From positions 1-64,000 of the forward strand of contig SVES01000004.1 of the NCBI GenBank assembly GCA_015057305.1: a stretch of DNA of 64,000 nucleotides, in the 5' to 3' direction. The DNA is from Pseudobutyrivibrio ruminis. Lineage in GTDB: Bacteria > Bacillota > Clostridia > Lachnospirales > Lachnospiraceae. How positions within the stretch are numbered: the first letter of the stretch is position 1; every line of letters begins with the position of its first letter. The notes beneath the pieces are model-generated. The model was not told the DNA's origin. It ran no database searches and saw nothing but the letters and a program-made list of their open reading frames with translations. Below are positions 46,251 to 54,446 of the stretch, one piece after another. A program made the translations under genes and the position numbers.

Positions 46251-46312
46251 ACGATAATTCATTATATAAATAAATTGTGGCAAATTTATGAAAAATTATG
46301 CAAATATTCAAT

Positions 46313-47923
46313 TTATTTACAACTTCTAATAATTTGTCTTACCTTAAGTACTTTACTAGGAGATACTGACAGTTCATCAATTCCCATATCCATAAATTTT
46401 TGTGTAAGGCTGGTGTCACTTCCAAGTTCTCCACAGATACCTACCCATATTCCATTATTATGAGCGTTTTTTACAGTTAATTCTATTAGCCTTAGAATGG
46501 CTTCATGATGACTATCAAAGAAATCCTCCAACTTGTCGTTCATCCTATCAATAGCCAAAGTATATTGCGATAAATCGTTTGTCCCAATGCTAAAAAAGTC
46601 TACCTCTTTTGCTAAGACATCAGATATAATTGCCGCAGCAGGAGTTTCAATCATAATTCCTTGTTCAATATCCTTCTTGGAAGGAATTTTCTCTGCATCA
46701 AGCTCTGCCCTTACCTCATTCACTATAGTCTTTATACTAGTAATTTCTTCAACAGAAGTTATCATTGGATACATAATTGATATATTTCCATATATAGATG
46801 CCCTAAGTATTGCTCTTAATTGAGTTTTAAATATTTCAGGGCGTTTAAGACAGATTCTTATTGCTCTATAACCTAAAGCCGGATTTTCTTCTTCGTCGAG
46901 ATTGAAATAATCAACTTTTTTGTCAGCTCCAATATCAAGAGTTCTAATTATAAGTCTTTTTTGTCCTAGTGCTTCAGCTGCTTTTTTATATATTTCAAAA
47001 GATTGTTCTTCAGTAGGATAGTCGTTTGAATTTAAATATATAAATTCACTTCTAAATAATCCAACTCCCTCGGCATCATTTTCAATAACATAATTTAGGT
47101 CAGTAAGGTTACCAATATTTGCATATAATTTAACCTTATGCCCATTTTGGGTAACAGACTCTTTGCCTTTTAATTCTTGTAACATATCATCTTGCTTAGT
47201 TTGCTCGTCAATAATTCTCTGATATTTTTCAATTGTCTTCTCATCAGGTTCAATAATCATGCAGCCTGTATTAGCATCCACAATTGCTAACTTACCGTCC
47301 CACCCCTTATCAATATCAACATTTACAAGGGCTGGAATATTCATTGTTCTTGCTAATATCGCAGTATGTGAATTTGAGCTTCCCTTTTTAGTCACAAAAG
47401 CAAGTAACATATTCCTATCTAATTGAACCGTCTCACTTGGCTGCAAATCATCAGCAGCAAGAATTCTTGGCTCTTTTAATTGGGTTACTTGATGAAGACC
47501 TTGCAATGATAAAATAACCTTTTCGGAAATATGCCGCATATCTATTGCACGATTTTTCATGTATTCATCTTCGATATTTGAAAAAATATCATAAAAATGT
47601 TCACCGGCTTGAAAAACCGCATATTCAGCATTGGTATGTTCCCTATCAATTATATTAAGTACTTCATCATTATAATCCTCATCCTCTAATAGCATTCCAT
47701 GCATTTCAAAGATTTCTGCATCTTCCCCAAGGGATGTCTTCGTATTTTCGTATAATTCTTTAAGTTCTTGTATTGCCTTATCCCTTGCAGCTAAATATCG
47801 GTTTTTTTCACCTTCAATATCTTCTAATATGACTTTACTTATTTCATGTGCATTTTTTCTATAAAACTGAATTTTACCAATGACAACACCTAGGCATACA
47901 CTGTTTCCATTAACACTTTTCAT
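46313..47923 (-). CDS. ptsI: PTS enzyme I (phosphoenolpyruvate-protein phosphotransferase)
   Basis: 536 residues, slightly short of the usual 570. It transfers phosphate from PEP to HPr. The phosphorylated histidine is H186 in SSNSHTAILARTMN; PEP-binding segments include RSEFIYLN, RTLDIGADKK and the C-terminal GICGELGSD with the catalytic cysteine. It is the last gene of the nine-gene PTS operon, with its ATG directly after the HPr stop. Finding enzyme I inside a sugar-specific operon suggests a dedicated or the only PTS in this genome. Confidence 0.95.
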   Translation of the reverse strand: MKSVNGNSVCLGVVIGKIQFYRKNAHEISKVILEDIEGEKNRYLAARDKAIQELKELYENTKTSLGEDAEIFEMHGMLLEDEDYNDEVLNIIDREHTNAEYAVFQAGEHFYDIFSNIEDEYMKNRAIDMRHISEKVILSLQGLHQVTQLKEPRILAADDLQPSETVQLDRNMLLAFVTKKGSSNSHTAILARTMNIPALVNVDIDKGWDGKLAIVDANTGCMIIEPDEKTIEKYQRIIDEQTKQDDMLQELKGKESVTQNGHKVKLYANIGNLTDLNYVIENDAEGVGLFRSEFIYLNSNDYPTEEQSFEIYKKAAEALGQKRLIIRTLDIGADKKVDYFNLDEEENPALGYRAIRICLKRPEIFKTQLRAILRASIYGNISIMYPMITSVEEITSIKTIVNEVRAELDAEKIPSKKDIEQGIMIETPAAAIISDVLAKEVDFFSIGTNDLSQYTLAIDRMNDKLEDFFDSHHEAILRLIELTVKNAHNNGIWVGICGELGSDTSLTQKFMDMGIDELSVSPSKVLKVRQIIRSCK

Positions 47924-48181
47924 CTAGAGATTCTCCCTTACAAATGCTTCAATGTTTTCTATTGCAGCTGCTTCATCTTCCCCTTCTGCAGTTATGGCGA
48001 TTTCATCTCCCTGCTTAACCGCTAATGCCATCACCTGAATTAGTTTTGTTAAATCAGCCTCTTTGTCTTTTGCAAACATAACTATCTTACTATTATATTC
48101 CCTTGCTTCTTTAACAAGCTGGCCTGCTGGCCTAGCATGAATACCATTTTCATCCTTAACAACATATGTAAATTCCTTCAT
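47924..48181 (-). CDS. ptsH: HPr-family phosphocarrier protein lacking Ser46
   Basis: 85 residues with the active-site histidine H15 in NGIHARPAGQ. At position 46, where Firmicute HPr normally has the serine phosphorylated by HPr kinase, this protein has Lys (DLTKLIQVM, K46, with T45 beside it). It can serve as a phosphocarrier but probably cannot act as the CcpA corepressor. It sits between the NIF3-like gene and ptsI, 4 and 0 bases away. It could be a paralogue dedicated to this operon. Confidence 0.92.
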   Translation of the reverse strand: MKEFTYVVKDENGIHARPAGQLVKEAREYNSKIVMFAKDKEADLTKLIQVMALAVKQGDEIAITAEGEDEAAAIENIEAFVRENL

Positions 48182-48185
48182 GAAC

Positions 48186-49025
48186 TCATACCTTCTTTCT
48201 TAAATAATAATCAAAAGTGTCCCCTGATTTAATATAATAAATAGGCACGTCCTCAATCTTTATTGCCTCTGGTAACCATTTCACCATATATTTCATCCCC
48301 ATTTCTTCCACGTTAAAATGCCCCATTTCAAAAATAACCTTTGTTTCTCCAGAAAGTGCTGCATCTCTAACGTAAGAAGCAACAGTATAATCACAAATTT
48401 CAAGTGGTACAATTACTTGAGCATTGACTGCGTTTTTGATTATTTCATCATCACCTTTTCCATTACAATGCTCAGCTATAAAAACATCTGATACTTTTCC
48501 ATTTGTACTTCCAACAACTCGCATTCCTTTTATATCTAGCTTATCCATAAAAAAGTCAGCTAGCTTATTTATTTCAATTTCTGGGATATGGTACAACAGT
48601 GGCTTCATTGTATCTCCCACTACATATTTTTCCCATGCTAATTCTTTCATTAATCCATAATATATATAATCATTTCTGACACGTTCAGGCACCCATGGTT
48701 TTCCCTTACCATGCATCCTGTCATGGTTTCTGAAAACAACAATATTATTATCCTCTAAAAGCTTACGTTTCTTATCAAATGCAGATATACCTTCAAAGGT
48801 ATCAAGAGAATATTCATCCCCATAATATAATGATTCGTGTGCAATGATTAAATTACATTTTTTTTCAATTGCTTCCCGAATTACTTCGTATGATGCATAG
48901 CAAGTTACTGCTATTCCTGTACATTCTGTGTCTGGGTTTCCACATTTAATAGTATCCCTTGTTTTAGGATTTTCATAAGGTTGATGCCATTCTATTAAAT
49001 TATCAACAATTGCTTGTATCTTCAT
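48186..49025 (-). CDS. NIF3-like dinuclear metal-centre protein
   Basis: 279 residues with features of the NIF3/DUF34 family: an N-terminal LIEWHQPYENP, CNLIIAHESLYYGDE (metal-binding His), a central FRNHDRMH, and a C-terminal EMGHFNVEEMGMKY with His and Glu ligands. The family is a toroidal di-metal hydrolase-like protein of unsettled function. Its location inside a PTS operon, between EIIA and HPr, is unusual; a role in phospho-sugar handling is possible but unproven. Confidence 0.75.
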   Translation of the reverse strand: MKIQAIVDNLIEWHQPYENPKTRDTIKCGNPDTECTGIAVTCYASYEVIREAIEKKCNLIIAHESLYYGDEYSLDTFEGISAFDKKRKLLEDNNIVVFRNHDRMHGKGKPWVPERVRNDYIYYGLMKELAWEKYVVGDTMKPLLYHIPEIEINKLADFFMDKLDIKGMRVVGSTNGKVSDVFIAEHCNGKGDDEIIKNAVNAQVIVPLEICDYTVASYVRDAALSGETKVIFEMGHFNVEEMGMKYMVKWLPEAIKIEDVPIYYIKSGDTFDYYLRKKV

Positions 49026-49030
49026 AATGA

Positions 49031-49366
49031 TTATTCTCCAGACAAATCAAATATTTTTTTATTTAATGAAATTGCCATTTTTGCCATATCTATAGCCATT
49101 AGTGCCATAGCATAATGATCGTATGCGTGTACCATTAAAGCATTTACTTCCATATGATCTCCATCCGCTTCTTTTGCAAGTAAATCTGTCTGGCTTTTAT
49201 GTGCTTCCTTTAGGCAATCCTTTGCTTCCTTTACTAAATTTTCTGCTTCGTCAAAAGCATTTTTATTTGCAGCATCAATTGCTTTCATTGCGTTATCCTG
49301 AGCATCTCCTGCGCTCATAATTATTTGGAAACTTACTTCATATGATTTTTCAATTCCTTCGCTCAC
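49031..49366 (-). CDS. PTS lactose/cellobiose-family EIIA
   Basis: 111 residues, the trimeric all-helical EIIA of the lactose/cellobiose/chitobiose class. The phosphorylated histidine is H80 in LMVHAYDH. It carries phosphate from HPr to EIIB. Its first base overlaps the stop of the PRD regulator. With EIIB and EIIC upstream it completes the sugar-specific set. Confidence 0.9.
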   Translation of the reverse strand: MSEGIEKSYEVSFQIIMSAGDAQDNAMKAIDAANKNAFDEAENLVKEAKDCLKEAHKSQTDLLAKEADGDHMEVNALMVHAYDHYAMALMAIDMAKMAISLNKKIFDLSGE

Positions 49367-51303
49367 TATTTCTCTCCTTTTTCAACAAATTTTTTATAAC
49401 ACTCTATAAAGTTTGAATATGTTGGATTTCCTACTATATTTTTTACAATTTTTGATTGCTTAATTATCTCTAATAAAAATGAAAAGAATTTATCATTGTT
49501 CTTGATAAAGTCATCTCTATATGAAGATAAAATCACAAGCTGAACTAATCCATCGTTCCAATCAACTGGTTTCTTTAGAATAGCAACTGCAATTATGTTT
49601 TCATCGCCTATAACTCCATTTGTGTGAGGTAATGCCACGTATTCAAACCTGGTAGCCTGCATGCTTTCTCGCTCCAACACCGATTGCAAAAAGTTATCGG
49701 GAAGCTTTTTCTCTTTGGAAATTCTTTGACATATTTGCTCCAATACATCCTGTCTATCCACCGCACAAATATCATTAAAAAATAGTTTTTCTGAAAACGG
49801 ATAATCCTCTTTTTCATTTTTATCAATATCATTCAGCATATTACTAATACTGTTAATGTTTGAAACATCAAAAAAGGATTTAATCTTAAAAATCGGAATA
49901 TCGTATTTTTCTTTGATTGGTACTGTAGAAAACACACAATCATATTCCTTCAAATTAATATTTGCTAACTCAAAAAAATTGCAGGTATCAATCCTATTTA
50001 ATTGGTTGCTAAAGCTTTTCTCGAAATTTATCCTTAGCATCTGAGATGTAGCTCTTCCACTACTGCAAACAATCAAAATATTCTTTTTATCTGATGCCTT
50101 TAGATTATCAATCGCCATTTTGAAATGAAGCGCGTAATAGGAAATCTCATCATCCTTTAATTCACAATCAAATTTTTCTTCAATAGCCTTACATGCCCAA
50201 AGAGCCACATCATAAGCTCTAAAGTACTTTTGTTGAATTTCCTCCTTCAAAGGATTGTAACTTACTAAGTGAAACGAAATTCTCTTTAATAATGGTATAG
50301 TATGCATGCCCAAGGTAATTCTTAAGTCCAGGTTGTTCATAAAGTCATAATTAAATCTTTCCTTCACTCTATGAAACATGTCATCAATAATTTCCATTAC
50401 CTCGTCATCAATGCTTTCCTCCTTTGCTATCTTCTTTGCAGACAAATGCATAATAATATAGCAAAGTTCTTCCACGTTAAAAGATATTCCATATTTACTA
50501 TTTAAAATATGAGCTATTCTAGCTGCCAATGGTCTTTCATTCTCTTCCAGTAGCTTCTCCATCAGTATTTTATCGATATCCACTGGTCGGCCCATATTTA
50601 TCCTTTTAATAGCTATATACAAATGCAGTGTTAGATTCTGAATTGTTAGATCGGTAAGTGCAAAATCATATTCCTTTGCACAATCAATTATTATCTTTCG
50701 GATGTCCTCTAACATATCCTTTTCTTCTTCAAAAAAGACCGGCCGCAACAATCCATTTTCTTCATCAACTCCTATTTCATTCATAAGAGTTTTAGTCAAA
50801 GCTACTCTGTAAGCAATTTCATCAGCCACTATTTTGCTTCCATAATGTGGTTTACTTTCAAGTGTAATTCCATATTTTTGAAAAAATTGCTTTACTTCCA
50901 GTAAATCCTTGTTGAATTGAGATTTCGAAATCATTAATTCATCAGCTAAATCATCTAGCTTGATGTAATCATCTGAATCCAAAAAAATCTTTATTAACTT
51001 ACGTACACGATTCTTTTGACTAGTTAAACTTTCTATTTCAGCTAATCTTAATTTAGGTAAAATATTATCACGATACTCATAATACTTAGCAGCGTCATCT
51101 ACGTATATACGATATCCATTGCCATACCCAGTTTTTCCTTCAATCCTAAAACCATTTTCTTCAAAAACACTTCTTAAGCTTCCTAATTGCTTTTGAAAAG
51201 TTGCCGCAGGAATCCCTAAAAGCTCTGAACACTTATCTTTGCTAAGTGGCATCTGAGAATTTTGTATACTATCTATTAAAATTAATATTTGCTCACTTGT
51301 CAT
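49366..51303 (-). CDS. PTS-controlled PRD-containing transcriptional regulator (LicR/MtlR type)
   Basis: 645 residues. N-terminal helix-turn-helix domains (about 1-130) are followed by two PTS regulation domains (about 190-390), an EIIB-like domain with ILIVCSSGRATSQM (cysteine near 410), and a C-terminal EIIA-fructose-like domain with the histidine in YVALPHTNG. Such proteins are DNA-binding activators tuned by phosphorylation from HPr and EII components. It lies in the middle of the PTS operon and should control it. This is the activator type, not an RNA-binding antiterminator. Confidence 0.88.
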   Translation of the reverse strand: MTSEQILILIDSIQNSQMPLSKDKCSELLGIPAATFQKQLGSLRSVFEENGFRIEGKTGYGNGYRIYVDDAAKYYEYRDNILPKLRLAEIESLTSQKNRVRKLIKIFLDSDDYIKLDDLADELMISKSQFNKDLLEVKQFFQKYGITLESKPHYGSKIVADEIAYRVALTKTLMNEIGVDEENGLLRPVFFEEEKDMLEDIRKIIIDCAKEYDFALTDLTIQNLTLHLYIAIKRINMGRPVDIDKILMEKLLEENERPLAARIAHILNSKYGISFNVEELCYIIMHLSAKKIAKEESIDDEVMEIIDDMFHRVKERFNYDFMNNLDLRITLGMHTIPLLKRISFHLVSYNPLKEEIQQKYFRAYDVALWACKAIEEKFDCELKDDEISYYALHFKMAIDNLKASDKKNILIVCSSGRATSQMLRINFEKSFSNQLNRIDTCNFFELANINLKEYDCVFSTVPIKEKYDIPIFKIKSFFDVSNINSISNMLNDIDKNEKEDYPFSEKLFFNDICAVDRQDVLEQICQRISKEKKLPDNFLQSVLERESMQATRFEYVALPHTNGVIGDENIIAVAILKKPVDWNDGLVQLVILSSYRDDFIKNNDKFFSFLLEIIKQSKIVKNIVGNPTYSNFIECYKKFVEKGEK

Positions 51304-51323
51304 AAGTTACACCTCTGGGTAAA

Positions 51324-52169
51324 TTATACTGCAAGCTCACTACCAATTGACCTTAAATATTCTTGATATTCATTAGTGCCATAAATAGCATCTCTATGGT
51401 TAATAAGCTCAATTTTGTTATCAATAATCCATTTTTTTATTCGAGGATCACATAACATTTCAACATCCTTTACCCTTGGAATAGTGCAACTAGATTCAGC
51501 TAATACATAATCATCTAAGAATCCAGGATGCCTAGAAAACATATAAATCTTATCTTCTTCAAGTTTCACTTCCATTAACGCCTCTGCCGGATGATAATAT
51601 GGAAAATCTTCTACCTTTAAAGACTTTATATGGTTAGTACCTTTTAATGTTAATTCAAATATGGAAAACTTTTTATACTTTTCTTGGCAAAATTTTTCTT
51701 TACCATCGTAGCCAATTCCTTGCAAAAAATCGTAATGAATTCCATATTCGTCACAGGCTTGTTCTATAGCTTTATTTAAAGTTGATGGGAAAGAATTCAT
51801 GGCCCAAGTATCTGGTATTCTGCCTAAATACTTTTTACACCGTTCTAGTTGGGCCCGACACTCATTTATAGCTTCTTCAAAATCTATATCATTTGCCAAT
51901 TTCCTATCTTTTCTCCATTTAAATCTACCGTTAGAATCAACCATGGATTTTACTTTATTAGCTGGTAGCACTGGCCGGCCCCAAAAATGGGTATGCCAGC
52001 CAATACTTAACCATGGATATTTTTTTAGATGCTCACAAGCATCCTCAAACCCAGGACAATCTAACATAAGATCAACGGATGTAGTTATTCCACTTTCTAT
52101 TGTTTTATATGTTCCCTCATTGTGGGTATTTGTATATCCCACATCGTCGGCTCTTATTATTAGTTTCAT
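51324..52169 (-). CDS. chbG: ChbG/YdjC-family carbohydrate deacetylase
   Basis: 281 residues. The family start IIRADDVGYT holds the metal-binding Asp pair and GWHTHFWG the histidines; HPGFLDDY is near the C-terminus. ChbG removes an acetyl group from N,N'-diacetylchitobiose-type substrates after PTS uptake. Its presence points to an acetylated disaccharide as the PTS substrate. No phospho-glycosidase gene is in the operon, so the next step must be encoded elsewhere. Confidence 0.82.
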   Translation of the reverse strand: MKLIIRADDVGYTNTHNEGTYKTIESGITTSVDLMLDCPGFEDACEHLKKYPWLSIGWHTHFWGRPVLPANKVKSMVDSNGRFKWRKDRKLANDIDFEEAINECRAQLERCKKYLGRIPDTWAMNSFPSTLNKAIEQACDEYGIHYDFLQGIGYDGKEKFCQEKYKKFSIFELTLKGTNHIKSLKVEDFPYYHPAEALMEVKLEEDKIYMFSRHPGFLDDYVLAESSCTIPRVKDVEMLCDPRIKKWIIDNKIELINHRDAIYGTNEYQEYLRSIGSELAV

Positions 52170-52179
52170 AATATATATC

Positions 52180-53688
52180 CTATTTAATCTGTACCATTAG
52201 TCCGCTGAAGTAGCTATCTTCTTTCATAAATTTGTTTAGAAGCTTAACAACCTCCTCCTTGCTACTGTTAGATGAATCAAAGTTAACAGTAACACTATGT
52301 TCTTCTATGTTTATAACAGCAAACTTTTGGCCTACAACTTCCTTGTTATCAAATGCTTCAACAATTTTTTCTGGCTTTGCACATGTAATTGTAATAGTGT
52401 CATTAGAAGCATTCTGTCCAACAAGAGAATCATTTGTCTCTTTACCCATTTCTTCCTTAACATATTGTTTATCTAATGCCTTTACAAACGGGAAGTAAAT
52501 GGCGCAACAAATTGCGAATAATACAATCCACCAGAACAATCCTACAAAGCCACCAAATTGTACAAATGCCAAAATAAAATATGGACAATTACGTATTTGG
52601 GTACCATTACAGTATGGAAGTAGGCCTGCCATATTTAAAGCATAAGTATAAAATACTGCCAGCGGATATGTAATAATTGTTGGAATAGCCATTAGAGGAT
52701 TTAATACAGTTGGCAAACCAAAATTAATAGGCTCTGAAATACCAAATATTGCAGGTACAGCAGCCACCTTTGTAACACTCTTTGTTCTTTGAGAACGTCC
52801 TACAACAAAACACATAAAAATAAGTGGTAAAACACCTGGTGTAAGGAACAAGCCTGTTACAGCATGTGTCATCTGTTCTCCAGCTGCATATGCAGCCAAA
52901 TTTCCTAATCTATTTTCAGCAAATAGAATATTTTTTATCTGGTAAGTAACTGCACCACCATGTATGCCTAACCACCACAAAGTCATAGAAACTGTCTCAA
53001 TAATTGCTACTCCCCAAGGGCCTGATGTTACAACACTAAGTGGTTTTTGAAGTAATGTATAAAATGCATTAAATACACTTCCCCATGGAGTAAATGAAAA
53101 AACAAATCTAATAATTAAGAACAAAAATGCAACAATAAATGCTGGAATCAAAGATGAAAATGAATTTGCTACAAATGGTGGAACTGAATCTGGCATTTTA
53201 ATAGTCCACTTCTTTTTATAGGCTGTTGTACATAATGCACCTACTCCAAATCCAACAAACAGTGCTATAAACATACCCTTAGCACCTGTGTATGTAAATG
53301 GAATTGATGTTACTGCCTCCCAACCTTCACCAACTACTTGATAAGGAACCAAAATCATAAACGCAAATAGTGAAATTAGTCCATTTACAACTGCATTCTT
53401 CTTATTTCCCTTTTCAACACAATAGTTGTAAGCTACGGCATAAACTAAATATACAGATATAAACTCTGTAGTATATTGAACAGGAATCTGTAGCAATACA
53501 TCTAGGCCTGTAGCTGCTAACATATTTGTATATGCCTCTATTGGCAGACCTGCGATAAGTGCAAATATTGAACCAATCATCATAAATGGGAATATTTGCA
53601 TAAATGAATGCTGAATTACATTTAATACTGTACTTCTTGAAATCTTACCAGCCCAATCAATAAGCTTGTCTTCAAATGTCTTTAACAT
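52180..53688 (-). CDS. PTS cellobiose-family EIIC with C-terminal extension
   Basis: 502 residues from the ATG at 53688 (GAGGAG upstream). Ten or so membrane helices form the sugar channel; the signature GISEPINFGLPTVLNP is clear. After the last helix (about 420) there is an 80-residue soluble tail with a small alpha/beta pattern (KFAVINIEEHSVTVNFD), not part of a standard EIIC. The transported sugar is probably a beta-linked or N-acetylated disaccharide, inferred from ChbG. Confidence 0.92.
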   Translation of the reverse strand: MLKTFEDKLIDWAGKISRSTVLNVIQHSFMQIFPFMMIGSIFALIAGLPIEAYTNMLAATGLDVLLQIPVQYTTEFISVYLVYAVAYNYCVEKGNKKNAVVNGLISLFAFMILVPYQVVGEGWEAVTSIPFTYTGAKGMFIALFVGFGVGALCTTAYKKKWTIKMPDSVPPFVANSFSSLIPAFIVAFLFLIIRFVFSFTPWGSVFNAFYTLLQKPLSVVTSGPWGVAIIETVSMTLWWLGIHGGAVTYQIKNILFAENRLGNLAAYAAGEQMTHAVTGLFLTPGVLPLIFMCFVVGRSQRTKSVTKVAAVPAIFGISEPINFGLPTVLNPLMAIPTIITYPLAVFYTYALNMAGLLPYCNGTQIRNCPYFILAFVQFGGFVGLFWWIVLFAICCAIYFPFVKALDKQYVKEEMGKETNDSLVGQNASNDTITITCAKPEKIVEAFDNKEVVGQKFAVINIEEHSVTVNFDSSNSSKEEVVKLLNKFMKEDSYFSGLMVQIK

Positions 53689-53715
53689 TTTTTCTCCTCT
53701 TTCTCTACACAAATT

Positions 53716-54024
53716 TTATGCTTCAGCTAATTCTTCGGCAAACTTAAGAATCGCCTCGCCATTTACACTTCCATAATCTTCCTTGTTCATAACAGCAACC
53801 TTCGCATCAGTCCCTTCAAGTAATTCTTTTACCTGATCAAGTGCATGTGCAACCTGCGGTCCAACCAGAACAACATCTGGAGTCTCGTCTTCTTCATCTA
53901 CTGAATTAATATCAGTTGCACTTATTTCATAGTCTTTTCCTTGGGCTGCAGCAGCCTTTTTCATAGCTGAAACAACAATACTTGTTGACATCCCCATTGA
54001 GCAACATAGTAGAATTTTTTTCAT
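53716..54024 (-). CDS. PTS lactose/cellobiose-family EIIB
   Basis: 102 residues. The phosphorylated cysteine is C8 in LLCCSMGMSTS; C7 precedes it. This is the first gene of the nine-gene operon, preceded by AAGGTGG. It passes phosphate from EIIA to the sugar entering through EIIC, 27 bases downstream. Family and class are certain; sugar specificity is not. Confidence 0.93.
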   Translation of the reverse strand: MKKILLCCSMGMSTSIVVSAMKKAAAAQGKDYEISATDINSVDEEDETPDVVLVGPQVAHALDQVKELLEGTDAKVAVMNKEDYGSVNGEAILKFAEELAEA

Positions 54025-54154
54025 TCTATTAATCCACCTTTCTATAATTTTTCCTCGAGGTTTTTCATTGATATCAGTTTATATTTATTATTAGTATCTT
54101 TCCATTTACATTTTGGAATCAATATTGGGATATTCGTAGAAGTATATAACAAAT

Positions 54155-54191
54155 CAAAAAAAGCTAGTGACGATATGAACAATTCACTAGC
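54155..54191 (-). terminator. Intrinsic terminator in the PTS leader
   Basis: GCTAGTGA (54163-54170) pairs perfectly with TCACTAGC (54184-54191), followed on the minus strand by TTTTTTT. It lies 130 bases before EIIB and directly after the structured segment, so it may be a conditional attenuator rather than a simple gene end. Confidence 0.75.
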
Positions 54192-54218
54192 AAAATATCA
54201 GAATTATTAAATTTTGTT

Positions 54219-54317
54219 TCCGTCCACCAACCACTCCAGCATAATAATGCATAACCAATATTGCTTAAAATAATGGAGTATTTTATATAGCGAGCTACCA
54301 TTCGCTAAACTAACGGA
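54219..54317 (-). ncRNA. Candidate structured leader RNA (three-way junction)
   Basis: On the minus strand, a closing stem TCCGT/ACGGA (54313-54317 with 54219-54223) encloses two hairpins: TAGCGA/TCGCTA (54302-54307 with 54288-54293) and ACTCCA/TGGAGT (54274-54279 with 54233-54238). A TGGTATAAA extended -10 lies just upstream (54328-54336), placing the transcript start within a few bases of the junction, and an intrinsic terminator follows. The arrangement resembles a riboswitch or an sRNA. It matches no riboswitch class that I recognise. The short stems could occur by chance. Confidence 0.35.
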
Positions 54318-54378
54318 CAATAGTAACTTTATACCAGTTTTGTGACGGCTGTGTGTTGTGTTTCTAAATAAATGTTTT

Positions 54379-54412
54379 AAAGACCAAGTTGCTATTTACA
54401 GTCCAGGTCTTT
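54379..54412 (-). terminator. Intrinsic terminator after the MATE gene
   Basis: AAAGACC (54379-54385) pairs with GGTCTTT (54406-54412), with a long loop. On the minus strand it is followed by AAAACATTTATTT. It lies 35 bases past the MATE stop. Confidence 0.5.
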
Positions 54413-54446
54413 TTACAGAGGTCATGGACAAAATAATATCCAGAAT

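Larger units (their letters stand above)
54025..54446. other. Long intergenic region upstream of the PTS operon
   Basis: No coding sequence is visible: the longest minus-strand frame here is an out-of-frame shadow of the MATE gene end. Reading on the minus strand, the region holds the MATE terminator (54379-54412), an extended -10 promoter (54328-54336), a three-stem structured segment (54219-54317), an intrinsic terminator (54155-54191) and about 130 bases of AT-rich leader before EIIB. Confidence 0.6.

Noticed and set aside
49366..51303. PRD regulator as a BglG-type RNA antiterminator acting on the 54155-54191 terminator
   Set aside because: Its N-terminus is a DNA-binding helix-turn-helix with EIIB/EIIA-like C-terminal domains (LicR/MtlR type), not the RNA-binding CAT domain.
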